Position numbers and translations under genes: made by a program. Below the pieces are notes generated by a model that was not told the origin of the DNA, did not search any database, and saw nothing but the letters and a program-made list of their open reading frames with translations. A stretch of 64,000 nucleotides of DNA, taken from positions 6,221,001 to 6,285,000 of the forward strand of contig BSQZ01000033.1 in assembly GCA_033239005.1 (NCBI GenBank), written 5' to 3'. The stretch comes from Lamellibrachia satsuma. Its lineage: Eukaryota > Annelida > Polychaeta > Sabellida > Siboglinidae. Shown here in pieces: positions 46,601-56,477 of this stretch (positions are counted from its first letter, which is position 1; every line of letters starts with the position of its first letter).

Positions 46601-49600
46601 TCGCTAATATGGTAATTGTGGAATGGAGTAAACGATACATGTTATGTTTCAGTATATTATTTACAAATAACTCATGAGCTCTAGACAACTGGCACAGAAG
46701 AATAACGCCCATGTCGATATCACATAAAGCATTCAGGGTGACTTTACCATGCATGACAAGCACATGCCTATAATTTATGAAAACCCTCACACATATATCA
46801 CAAATCTACCAGAAAAGAATAACGTCCATGTCGATTTCACAGAGCATGCACGACAGACACAAGCCTACACATTTACTGCTGAACTTTCACATAATCCCAT
46901 GTCGCAACCTTGGCACAAAGGAATAGCAAGCGCAAGCAACGTGTCGTTGATGACCTGTGACTGAGAGTCAGTGTTGACTCAGAAAAACATACTCGAGTCA
47001 GCCAGAAATAAAACCCAATTAGGCAATGCCGAGTTCGGAAAATAAAACAGGAAAAATATTTGTTTTGGTTTCACTGAAAATTCAGGAGACTGGTTCTCCT
47101 TTCCAGGAGATCAGGAGATCTGGTGGATTTCCAGTAATCTCCTGGCGAATTCTGGAGACTTAACATGTATGAGTAAACTCAACTAATACTGGATTAAATA
47201 GCGCATTCAGTTCAATGCTACTGTGACTGCCAGTTGGATGTGGGCCATAAATTAAGTTGATGAAATCAATCGCTGCCTCACTTTGAACTGTCTGCACGCG
47301 ATTGGCTGACTATGAATTATTGGCCGATATGGTGCTGCTTTTATCAGGTCAACTTTGAGACGCAAAGTCAGCGTGCTCGTCTTCGTAAATATGATAATTC
47401 TGGAATGACGCATTTCGAGAAACTTTGGGACCAGGCCGCAGAAAACGTTTCCAAGGATATTTAGAATCTTATTAAAATGCAATAACCACATATTTCATGT
47501 TTATAATCATTCTTATATGTATATTATTAAAGTTACTTGATTATAATCAAGCACACATATAACATTATTACCTTTTTTGTTATAAAAACGGCAACATTGT
47601 GTGACGTCAGTCGCACAATATGGCGACTGGTTTTCAACAACATTCGTTGCAGCCCAAAGATAAACTTACAATCAATTATTTGGACCAACTTTCTTTTATT
47701 TATTGACTACATTATGCAGATGGTATTACACAGAATACACACATAGTAAAGTTAGTGTGTATCAGCGGTGGCTCAGCTAGCCGACTTGTGGGATTGTCAA
47801 TGCACTTTGAGCTGTCTGCAAGCTACAGGGTGACTATGAATGATTTTACTGTACCATGGCCATATCGTGTTAGCAAGAATAGGAATACCGGTAGGTGTAT
47901 ACGAATATATTTTCATTTAGCGAACCAAAATATTGCCAGAATACTGCACTCATGACGTAGTATTATCTAACAGTATGGCACGACCCATGAAATTAAAATG
48001 TGTGTTCAACAAGGTTTTCTTAGTAAACCAATGGCATAATATTCTTAATTGTTGTTACAAATGGTTATGTTTTAGTAACTCTTAATGGTTATGTTTTAAA
48101 AACTCTCATAGGTGCCAAAAACCATGACTTTTGTTTCCCTTTAATAAATATGTTGTGTTAAACAGAGCACTAAAAGTTTTTATATTCCAACTGATAAAAT
48201 GTTAATTGAAAAGGTTACACCCATGATAGACACTCCATTAACAGGCTCAAGTGACTGCATCCAGACAATGCCTCACATTCTAGCACCAGCAGGTGTTTTT
48301 GCCATAACACAATAGGTAACTTGATACAATGCTCATTATGTAACATGCATTGTGCTGCACCATGACTAACAATTGTATTAGATTTACTGATTACCGCAAC
48401 GCTGAACAGCTATCATTGCATACATTATTAAAGTCATCTCTACATGGATTCCTAAAAGCGAGGTCATGCTTAACAAATACGTTGTTTTTTGGAAGAAATC
48501 ACTAAGTGGATAGACGAGGGATCGCCAGTACATATTATCTACTTAGATTTTCAGAAAGCTTTCGATAAAGTGCCACATCAGAGATTACTACTTAAGTTAA
48601 AAGCCCATGGTATTGGGGATTGCAGAATCGACTGGATAGAACAATGGCTGACTGACAGAAGACAGCGAGTTGTAGTAGATGGGGTGGTTTCAAACTGGAA
48701 ATCAAATAAATTTTGAGTGGGGTATCACAAGGATCAACATTTGGACCTTTATTATTCTTAATACATATCAATGACTTGGACGATAATATAACAAGCAACG
48801 TACTGAAATTTGCGGATGACACAAAAGTGTTTAGAAGGGTTAGCAATGATGGGTGATAAACAACATTTACAAAACGATCTAGACAGATTAGTGAAATGGT
48901 GTGAGAAATGGCAGATGTTGTTCAATTTGGGGAAATGTAAATGCTTACATACAGGACATGGGAACTTAGATGTAAACTATAAAATGGGAGATACTGTTCA
49001 GGGTACTAAAAAGAAAAAGGACTTAGGAGTTACAATAAGCGCTGATACGAAAGTTTCAAAGCAGTGTGGTATTGCAGCTTCAAAGGGTAATCAAATTCTT
49101 GGGTTGATTAGGAGAAATATAACATACAAGGATAAAAAGCTAATTATACCTCGGTATAAAGCAATAGTTAGGCCTCATTTAGAGTACTGTATACAAGCTT
49201 GGAGACCATATCGTAAGAAGGATATAGATACGCTTGAAAGAATAGAGGAGAGCAACTAAAATGATTCCAGAACCGAGAGACCTTAGTTATGAAGACCAAC
49301 TGAAAGAATGTGGTTTAACAACCTTACAGACAAGGTGATTAAGAGGAGATTAAATTGAAGTTTTTAATATATTTAATGGGTTTGAAAATATTGATAGAAA
49401 TATTTTTTTCTCACTCAAAAAAGATAATAGAACTAGAGGACATCAGGTAACATTAGCAAAGGGTCAGTGTAGATTGGATATCAGGAAGTACTCGTTCTCA
49501 CAGAGGACAATCAATCAAATTATCTACAGATTCAGTAACTGCTAGCAGTGTGAATATGTTTAAAAACAAGGTTGGCATATCTCAGGAGGGCAGATTACAC

Positions 49601-52600
49601 ATATATTAAAAATGTTTGACTCTCGATAAGACAATGGCTTCCTTGTCCACTTGCCATCTGGGCCTTTTCCTTGGATGGCAATCTTGTCAAATCTTGTTAA
49701 AAATTGCTTTGACGAATTCATAATCAAACAAGAATAAAATTAATTTATTAGTACAGTGCAATAGTATCTAATAACGTTCATGTTTACTCCAATTCCATTA
49801 CTAAAAGATAACATTTCAACATTTGCAAATGTCCAATAAAATGTCAAAACATACGACATAACTGCAAAACAATATTTTAGAGCCAGTAAATTCACTGCTG
49901 TGTACAACCATTAGAGTGAACTCCGCCTCACAGAATCACATCAGTCTATGCAATTTTTATTCTACTAAGAGGCTGATTCACTTAAGTGGCACATCTTAAT
50001 ACAGCAGGAATAGGGAATAATTCTGTCCCAGCCAATATATTTGATTCTACTAAACGGCTGATTCTGTTATGTGGAGACCACTATAACCAGGGTTGAAAAA
50101 ATCATGATTTTTAAAATGAAAAATCAGATTTTTTAAATTTAAACCGGATTTAAAAAAATATTTATTTGAATTTTTTTTTAATCTGGTATATAGACATATA
50201 TATAGATGTTTAAATTTGTAAACTCTTTCAAACGCGTTCTATTCAAAACGATTTGGGTTCATGTCTTAAGAGATATTAGACAATGTCCACAAGGCCTGAC
50301 CCACTGTAGTTGCATAATCTGTCTTGGAAAGGAAAGCATGCTGTGTGTCTGTGGCTGTAGCAGTGCTAATTATTGTTTGCTGAGAGGGTGGATTAGCACC
50401 TGTCCAGAGCTCTGTGTACTCTAAGGGTCTCTAACCAGAATACAAACTGGTACAGTGTTAAACAACTGAGTCAACATACTGTATTGGAAACAACTAGCAC
50501 AAGATCTAAGTGGTCTTTAACTCAGGGCTTCTGTGTTGAAAAGATACTTCCTCTGGAAGACAAGTTTGTGTGGCTTCACTGCATTCAGAAAGGGAATAGT
50601 TCAAACATACACAATGTCATAAAATATTTGACTATCAGGCTATCTGGTGTCAATACAGCTAGTAAGCTACACAAGTGTGCGCACTTTGTGTTTTGTATTA
50701 AAAATAATACAAAACTGTTGATACCGATGCTTGTAAAAAATTATTTGTGTTGAACTCATAAATCAGCGATTAAAAAAAATCATAAATCAATGATTTTTTT
50801 TGAGTGATTTAAATCAATGACTTAAATAAAATGATTTAAATCAAACAATCCTGACTATAACCATGATTCCCTGAAACCCCCGGTCAATTTGGATGACATT
50901 TTGAAAGTAGATGAACCTCATCAGTATGGTGATAGTTCGCCATGACCTTGCTGTATTTACGTTTGACCTTCCTTGATAATAAAAATTTTCAAAATCAATG
51001 TCATCACTGCATTGACCAACAGGATCATTACACATATTATTTATTTATATAAATAATCATGAGTGGATCCAGACCCTGAAAGGGGGGGTGCTCAGTTTCC
51101 CCAAAAAAGACACCAGGTGTCTTGACTTCTAATTATCCACGCACGCATGCACACATGCACGCACACACACACACAGTTCATATAATAAAATAATAAATAT
51201 TGCAGTAGTCCCCCTCTTTTAAGGCGATCCCTTCTGCAAAGTTGCGATGGCCTTATATGGAGGGAGGGTTGCCTCTCACGAAGGGGACTTGACACATTTT
51301 ATATTCTGGCGGAGTCTACTGTTGTTTGTGTGTTTGAATTTGTGATGAAACTGATGCAAGGTGAATCGGTGGCATTTTGGTGGGAATAATACATTATTTT
51401 TATAATGCGTATAAAGTACATCATTAAGATAACCGGGATGTCTGGTCTACATCTCGCAGTCCCTGAACCTGCGTTCACTAAGCAGTAGCAATGTATATGT
51501 ACAGAGCATAGGGAAACTTTTACAGACAACAGAAGGGCGCAGACCACAGTTATTTTCCCATGTCTTGGCATGTTAACATTTTGTATGATTGTAAGAACAT
51601 GTGACCATAAAAAATCTAAGACTTCATGACATCCGCTGAAAATATTTTACCAATGTCCTGAACAATTTGGTAAAAATCACTTACCTCCAGCTCTTTTAAT
51701 TATGTTACAATTTCCAGATTTTGCAAAATATTACTACACCTGCTGTGTTTCGAGAGTGTCACAACCAAAGTGCCTACGCGTTTTCAAGTCCGCTTCATAC
51801 TGTTATACTGTTGCTGTTACCTCTTGTAGCAAATAAAATCATTCACATCGACTAACTTGCATATGACAATATTTGTGGCAATGTCCCATGTTTGCATGTT
51901 AGAAATGTCCTCTTCTGAGGAACAAGTGCAGGTGTGCATCACCTCACAGTGTCTTGACAATTGCTTCCGAATTGATAACAAAAATCTAACCAAAATAAAA
52001 GGGGATACCCCATGGATCCGTCCATGAATATAATAAAATACCATTACGCAGTTAGTTACAAAATATTAAACATTCATCTCATGTAACTGGTAATGACCCA
52101 TGTTTTTCCAATATAGAAGAAAATTTATGCTAACAGTGGGTAGTGGAGAAGCTTCAACATACGTACCATAACGATAATAAAAAAATATTAATATCAATTA
52201 AGGTTCAGACAGGCGACAGTGAATTTGTTAAAAATAAAAAAACAACAGAGCTGATTATAACAGGGCCACTCAGAGTGCCGAGAGCTAGTCACATCAGGTA
52301 CTACGTCCATCTGAACTTCGCTTTGATACACAATCAATGTGCTCCTTTATGGATGATGTTCAAAGCATACAGATGATGGATAACTATGAAGGCCATAATT
52401 CTTTAATAAAGTCATGCCAACCATTAATGTGTTCAGGTTTCGGAAAAGGTGTCAAACTGTCCTGTGATCAATTGTCTGCTATCTGTTTCACTGTCCTACC
52501 TGCTGGATGTCCAGTCTGAATCATGTGAGCCTAAGCACACCACAAAACTCACTTCTTAACATTCTCTACATGTTCACTACAAACCTGACAAACCCCATGC

Positions 52601-53949
52601 ACATTGCAATATGTGTTAACACAAATCATACACCCATCTAAATATATCTACTTCTGAATGATTTCAAACTTCTGAATCGAGCATACCAGACCAGCAGACA
52701 ACCTCACCTCCCAATCCAGTGTGGTAGATTTTCATGGCATTGAAGCCGCCACAGGTGTGACTGGGGTCAGCTGGACACGGGTAGTTACAGTTCTGCTCGG
52801 ACAGTCTCAACGCCTGGTTGTAGGACTGACCACACCAACACTCATGACTGAACTCAACCCCGGCTAGCTGGAACCCTGCAACAAGGGCAGAAACACACAT
52901 CATGCTACATACCATGTCCTGGTTAAGGTGGGTGGACCAGACAGGCGGATGGATGGCAGACAGCCCACATGCATGCCCACACATGCATGCATAACCGTCC
53001 GTCTGCCATCCATCCACCTGCATGCATGCACTCATGCATGCACGCAATCTTCAATTGACCCATGTAACAATTGGACAATCATCTCCATATAGCCATATAT
53101 GTCTAAACACCTTTGAGTTCTAGCTGGGTCACATATCAATAGTATTATGAGAGGAGATACTTAGATAATGTGTTTAGATAATAGCCAAGTATCGAGTGAA
53201 ACACTAAATGTAAGTGGACTGACACAAATGTTGAGTGAAACACTAAGTGATAGTGGACTGAGCCATCAGCAGGCTGAGGTTGATACAAGTGTTGAGTGAA
53301 ACACTAAGTGTTATTGGACTGACCTGTCAGCAGACACAAGCATTGAGTGAAACACTAAGTGTTAGTGGACTGACCTGTCAGCAGACACATGTTAACACAC
53401 TTCATTGGTGTGTTACTTTGATGCAGGTTTGTTGCAGCTCCGGGGAAGATTCTGGCTTGTGTGTCATCCTTGAAGCAGCCAACGTATTCACCAGTGTTGT
53501 TTCCTAGAAAATACCACGCTGGTTAAAGTGTTAGTTAACACAATACAAACCGTTTTGGCAATATCAGTAACCTACTTTGTAAAGTTCATGTTACCCTGAT
53601 AACACAATAATGTATTGTTGTAATACAACACTGGTGGGTTTTTACATCACATCAAACACAAAGAATTTTGTCATAAAGAATAACAATGCATACCTTTGAA
53701 TGGACAGTAGCGCGGCAACTTGGTAGGGTAGAGTTTATGTGCTTTCTCCAGACACACAACATTACTGATGGTCTGCTGACACTCCTGGGTTTTTGCCCGA
53801 ACAATTGCTGACAGTGCTTCCTTTGAGGTGATGTTACATTTAAACATGTCTTGTCCCACTGGCTCTTTCACTGCAAGCAACTCCTCAACTTGCTTCTGGA
53901 TCAGTTGACCATGTTGTGGAGCATGTGCTGGCCTTTCAAGCTGCGCAGC
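37653..53949 (-). CDS. XYLT: Peptide O-xylosyltransferase with WSC domain (gene-level entry; 5' exons missing)
   Basis: Type II Golgi/ER enzyme that transfers xylose from UDP-xylose to serines of proteoglycan core proteins, the first step of chondroitin and heparan sulfate synthesis. Eleven exons join in phase to 835 codons plus TAG. Order: pre-domain with the conserved [17 protein letters not shown]ys region (about 1-85), WSC domain (about 90-184), GT14 catalytic domain (about 205-480) with [21 protein letters not shown] and LLPAESFFHTVL, the Cys-rich [20 protein letters not shown], then the XylT C-terminal domain (about 500-835). Vertebrate XYLT1/2 lack the WSC; fly and worm enzymes have it. 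The cytoplasmic tail, TM and stem should be encoded right of 53949 but were not found. Residue numbers count from the first exon seen. Confidence 0.94.
39087..39424 (-). CDS. XYLT: XYLT exon 10
   Basis: Codons 502-614: [54 protein letters not shown] and [18 protein letters not shown]. Acceptor GTTGCAG|ACGTCG, donor TTGAG|GTGAGT. Confidence 0.94.
40496..40577. repeat. Palindrome with (TA)n centre, XYLT intron 9
   Basis: ATTGTCTGAAACCAAAAACC is mirrored by GGTTTTTGTTTCAGACAAT around about 20 TA units, with one mismatch. A second (TA)n follows at 40577-40607. Confidence 0.92.
40874..40979 (-). CDS. XYLT: XYLT exon 9
   Basis: Codons 467-501: [35 protein letters not shown], matching the [11 protein letters not shown] motif of XYLT. 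Acceptor TTTTCAG|ATGACA, donor AAAT|GTAGGT; phase fits exon 10. Confidence 0.92.
40980..42110. repeat. Degenerate repeats resembling the exon 9 acceptor, XYLT intron 8
   Basis: Diverged units of about 40-80 bases share CTGAAACA-type and AACTGTGCATGAAC motifs. On the minus strand these read GTTCATGCACAGTT...TTTCAG, like the sequence GTTCATGAATAGTTCTGTGTTTTCAG-type stretch leading into exon 9. At least ten recognisable units, many interrupted by unrelated sequence. An old array. Confidence 0.65.
41609..41762. mobile_element. Foldback / MITE-like element, about 150 bp, XYLT intron 8
   Basis: Arms of about 60 bp in inverse orientation: ACACAACTATGGAG, TAACTTACTTTCAACG, TTTCAACAACCTTCAGTTG on the left pair with CAACCAAAGGTGGTTGAAA, CGTCAAAAGTAAGTTA and TTCATAGTTGTGT on the right, with scattered mismatches. 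No coding capacity. Confidence 0.8.
42415..42591 (-). CDS. XYLT: XYLT exon 8, followed by a GC-AG intron
   Basis: Codons 408-466: [59 protein letters not shown]. The preceding codons LLPAE join here; the Glu is the presumed catalytic base of XYLT. The only phase-consistent donor is ATG|GCAAGT, a GC donor; the nearby GT would put exon 9 in a wrong frame. Confidence 0.93.
43242..43458 (-). CDS. XYLT: XYLT exon 7: core of the GT14 domain
   Basis: Codons 335-407: [53 protein letters not shown]. Acceptor TGCCAG|GTTCAT, donor GCCGAG|GTTAGT. Confidence 0.95.
44239..44319 (-). CDS. XYLT: XYLT exon 6 (27 codons)
   Basis: Codons 308-334: [20 protein letters not shown] then HGTGTGR. No ATG; read from acceptor TTTCAG|GCCACT and donor GGCAG|GTAGGG. 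It aligns with the vertebrate NFLKSHGRDN segment. Confidence 0.92.
44683..44885 (-). CDS. XYLT: XYLT exon 5: GT14 domain
   Basis: Codons 241-307: [57 protein letters not shown]. Acceptor TTTGTAG|CGACAA, donor ATCAA|GTGAGT. The codons for ELMSLSQR are the source of the 22-bp repeat in the preceding intron. Confidence 0.95.
44903..45360 (-). repeat. 22-bp minisatellite derived from XYLT exon 5 coding sequence
   Basis: About 20 units of CTCTGACTGAGAGACATCAA (plus strand, with CT) fill most of the 577-bp intron 4. The complement, GTTGATGTCTCTCAGTCAGA, is identical to exon 5 at about 44841-44866. Units away from the exon are more diverged. Confidence 0.93.
45463..45629 (-). CDS. XYLT: XYLT exon 4: start of the catalytic domain
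   Basis: Codons 185-240: [18 protein letters not shown] then [37 protein letters not shown]. No ATG; read from acceptor TTTTTCAG|AGGATC and donor GATGCA|GTAAGT. It matches the nucleotide-sugar-binding start of GT14. Confidence 0.94.
46365..47855. repeat. Dispersed repeat, three partial copies
   Basis: Copies at about 46365-46640, 47235-47410 and 47790-47850 share GGGCCATMAATTRAGTTGAT, CACTTTGARCTGYCTGC, GGTGCTGCTTTTATCARGT and ATGRTAATTSTGGAATG. A separate 110-bp tandem duplication (GAATAACGYCCATGTCGATW) lies at about 46695-46870. Family unknown. Confidence 0.75.
48385..49700 (+). mobile_element. LINE, CR1-like family A, frameshifted copy
   Basis: Frames give [73 protein letters not shown] (catalytic ADD), [54 protein letters not shown] and [20 protein letters not shown]. 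It ends in the family 3' terminus with AATCTTGT repeats. At least three frame breaks, 5'-truncated: inactive. Confidence 0.92.
50080..50861. mobile_element. Non-autonomous hAT element, 766 bp, with 8-bp target duplication
   Basis: The element runs from CAGGGTTG (50088) to CAATCCTG (50853), short inverted ends with one mismatch. ACTATAAC flanks it on both sides (50080-50087 and 50854-50861), a perfect 8-bp duplication typical of hAT. Subterminal A/T-rich AAATCATGATTT-like stretches mirror each other. Two interior plus-strand frames (50206-50424, 50484-50753) resemble no family I know. Confidence 0.88.
52708..52875 (-). CDS. XYLT: XYLT exon 3: second half of WSC domain
   Basis: Codons 129-184: [40 protein letters not shown] and KIYHTGLG. 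The C.CG...C...CPG-like...CGG pattern is the WSC signature, a putative carbohydrate-binding module. Acceptor GTTGCAG|GGTTCC, donor GGGAG|GTGAGG. Confidence 0.94.
52948..53012. repeat. Hairpin, about 21-bp arms, XYLT intron 2
   Basis: GGATGGATGGCAGAC and GTCTGCCATCCATCC pair across about 30 bases rich in CATGC repeats; more CATGCATGCA follows to 53043. Confidence 0.8.
53187..53395 (-). repeat. Repeats carrying the XYLT exon 2 splice donor
   Basis: Four units of about 46-61 bases, each with GAGTGAAACACTAAGTG, at about 53187, 53233, 53285 and 53338. The unit next to the exon and its neighbour both contain, on the minus strand, TGTCTGCTGACAG|GTCAGTCC, that is, the last 13 exon bases plus donor. 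The two outer units have lost it. Confidence 0.88.
53375..53503 (-). CDS. XYLT: XYLT exon 2: first half of WSC domain
   Basis: Codons 86-128: [37 protein letters not shown] and the CVxxC pair are the WSC start. No ATG upstream; read from acceptor TTTTCTAG|GAAACA and donor GACAG|GTCAGT. Confidence 0.93.
53694..53949 (-). CDS. XYLT: XYLT exon 1 of those seen: region before WSC
   Basis: Codons 1-85 as counted here: [55 protein letters not shown] and RYCPFKG, matching the Cys-containing segment before the catalytic domain of XYLT1/2. Acceptor CTTTTCAG|GCTGCG shows at least one further 5' exon. Donor AAAG|GTATGC. Confidence 0.92.
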
Positions 53950-54014
53950 CTGAAAAGAATAATTATATGTCAATATCAACAAAATAAGCAACCTGTGGTG
54001 CCATTACATGGTAG

Positions 54015-54862
54015 CATGGTAAACTAATGGATGACTAAGCTTGCCCCCTCTTGGTCTCCCCCTTTACGAGATCCTAGATACATGTCATGGTAAACTAATG
54101 GATGACTAAGCTTGCCCCCTCTTGGTCTCCCCCTTTACGAGATCCTAGATACATGTCATGGTAAACTAATGGATGACTAAGCTTGCCCCCCTTGGTCTCC
54201 CCCTTTTCGAGATCCTAGATACATGTCATGGTAAACTAATGGATGACTAAGCTTGCCCCCTCTTGGTCTCCCCCTTTACGAGATCCTAGATACATGTCAT
54301 GGTAAACTAATGGATGACTAAGCTTGCCCCCTCTTGGTCTCCCCCTTTACGAGATCCTAGATACATGTCATGGTAAACTAACGGATGACTAAGCTTGCCC
54401 CCTCTTGGTCTCCCCCTTTACGAGATCCTAGATACATGTCATGGTAAACTAACGGATGACTAAGCTTGCCCCCTCTTGGTCTCCCCCTTTACGAGATCCT
54501 AGATACATGTCATGGTAAACTAACGGATGACTAAGCTTGCCCCCTCTTGGTCTCCCCCTTTACGAGATCCTAGATACATGTTATGGTAAACTAACGGATG
54601 ACTAAGCTTGCCCCCTCTTGGTCTCCCCCTTTACGAGATCCTAGATACATGTCATGGTAAACTAAAGGATGACTAAGCTTGCCCCCTCTTGGTCTCCCCC
54701 TTTACGAGATCCTAGATACATGTCATGGTAAACTAACGGATGACTAAGCTTGCCCCCTCTTGGTCTCCCCCTTTACGAGATCCTAGATACATGTCATGGT
54801 AAACTAACGGATGACTAAGCTTGCCCCCTCTTGGTCTCCCCCTTACGAGATCCTAGATACAC
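54015..54862. repeat. 70-bp minisatellite, 12 copies
   Basis: Unit CATGGTAAACTAAYGGATGA, then CTAAGCTTGCCCCCTCTTGG and TCTCCCCCTTTACGAGATCC. Copies differ by single bases, so the array is recent. It lies just upstream of the first XYLT exon seen and does not resemble it. Confidence 0.96.
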
Positions 54863-55428
54863 CACTGCAAGCAACTTAATCACAAACAAATGTCACTAAA
54901 GAAAAATATTAATTTTTCACAATGTCAGGGCAAATGATCTTAAGTGATAAGGAAGCAATTTTAAGACATGTATACCAGAGGTTAGCATAAATCTTCATTT
55001 CCGTATCACCAAAAGATGGATAGTACACAGCAATATGTGAGTGTGAAGGCTTGTGTGCGCATCTTAGTTTCTCAAAAGTAGTGCAAGCTAATAAATATAG
55101 CGATAAATTTAAGGCAATACAGTAAAAAGTAACACATGTTGTTGACATAGAAATACTTAAATTATTGACCGTTACACAATGTTTATATCAATATATGTAA
55201 TTGAGTGCCTTTAGTCTTGACAATCTTGTTTTGGGGTTGTTTCACCTCTGGAAACAGGGGTGCACTTCTACTAGGTAGTGTGATTCTATTGGAAACTATG
55301 ATGTTACTGTACAGTTAATGATGGCTGGTGTTTGAATGGCACAAAACACACTGTATCTTGATAGTCTAAATAGATACTAGTTGGATTAATGCCCCTTGCT
55401 TGACTGTCAAGTATGTGTCATCCCATCT

Positions 55429-55768
55429 CTCTGGTCAGCCTGGTACCTGGTATCGTCTCTGATCAGCCTGGTACCTGGTATCGTCTCTGGTCAGCCTGGT
55501 ACCTGGTATCGTCTCTGGTCAGTCTGGTACCTGGTATCGTCTCTGGTCAGCCTGGTACCTGGTATCGTCTCTGGTCAGCCTGGTACCTGGTATTGTATCT
55601 GGTCAGTCTGGTACCTGGTACTGTCTCTGGTCCGTCTGGTACCTGGTGTTGTCTCTGGTCAGTCTGGCACCTGGTATTGTATCTGGTCAGTCTAGTACCT
55701 GGTATTGTCTCTGGTCAGTCTGGCACCTGGTATTGTATCTGGTCAGTCTAGTACCTGGTATTGTCTTG
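55429..55768. repeat. 28-bp minisatellite, about 12 copies
   Basis: Unit CTGGTCAGYCTGGTACCTGG plus TATYGTCT. Open frames across it (SLVSLVPGIV-type) are a by-product of the repeat. Confidence 0.95.
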
Positions 55769-56477
55769 GTATCACTGAAGCAAGCATCTACACTGTTCCA
55801 AATTAGCTGTATCACAATAGATTAATGTCACATTCTTGATGTGTTGAGAGCACTTCTGAAACAGCTGTTTTTTATTGAAGATTTGGCCTTCTATTTGACT
55901 CTGTAGACTCTGCCAAACATATTAGGGTACCCTCTATTCCATAAGAAGTGCTTTTCTCATGACTAGTGGCAAAGAAATCCCATTCACACAGAAGGATGAA
56001 ATCTTCTGTGTCAAATCTGATGTTGGTTAAGTTCTTGATTTTGGCTTAGAAGTTCTTGAAATTCTTCTATTGAGTGTATCTTGGTTGCTAACAACTTCCT
56101 TGGGACAAGGTAGCACAACACAGCATCCGTATTTTGTGCCACAAATTTCAACGAAACTACTTTTGAAACAAACATATATAATTAATCAAGTTGCGATTAC
56201 CTATCTCATGAAGTTGTTTGACTGCCTCGGATGTTGATTTTAGTATGACGCAATGCAACCAAAAGTAACCAGTCATCAATCAGTAAACTGATTCCTGAAC
56301 AGAATGTGCCTGTGCAAAAACAAGCACTGTATTTGTTTAATATGTTATTCAGTACACATGCCAGTGAGGCAACTAGGTGCAGCAGTACTGACAAGGAAGG
56401 TTTTATCGTCAGCCTACTACATGTGGTTTTCATTAGAGTTGTCTCTGCAATTTGATTTTTCACTTGTCATGTTTCAG

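Larger units (their letters stand above)
45640..52700 (-). other. Large XYLT intron 3 (about 7 kb) with inserted repeats
   Basis: No XYLT exon is missing here, since exons 3 and 4 join in phase. It hosts a three-copy dispersed repeat (46.37-47.85 kb), a LINE (48.4-49.7 kb) and a hAT element (50.1-50.9 kb). The parts 45.7-46.3 and 50.9-52.6 kb show only AT-rich unique sequence and a short (CA)n at 51150-51175. Confidence 0.7.

Noticed and set aside
55396..55751. 112-codon frame with VSLVPGIVSGQPGTWY repeats
   Set aside because: Caused by the 28-bp minisatellite. No splice context, and the unit is not a known protein repeat.
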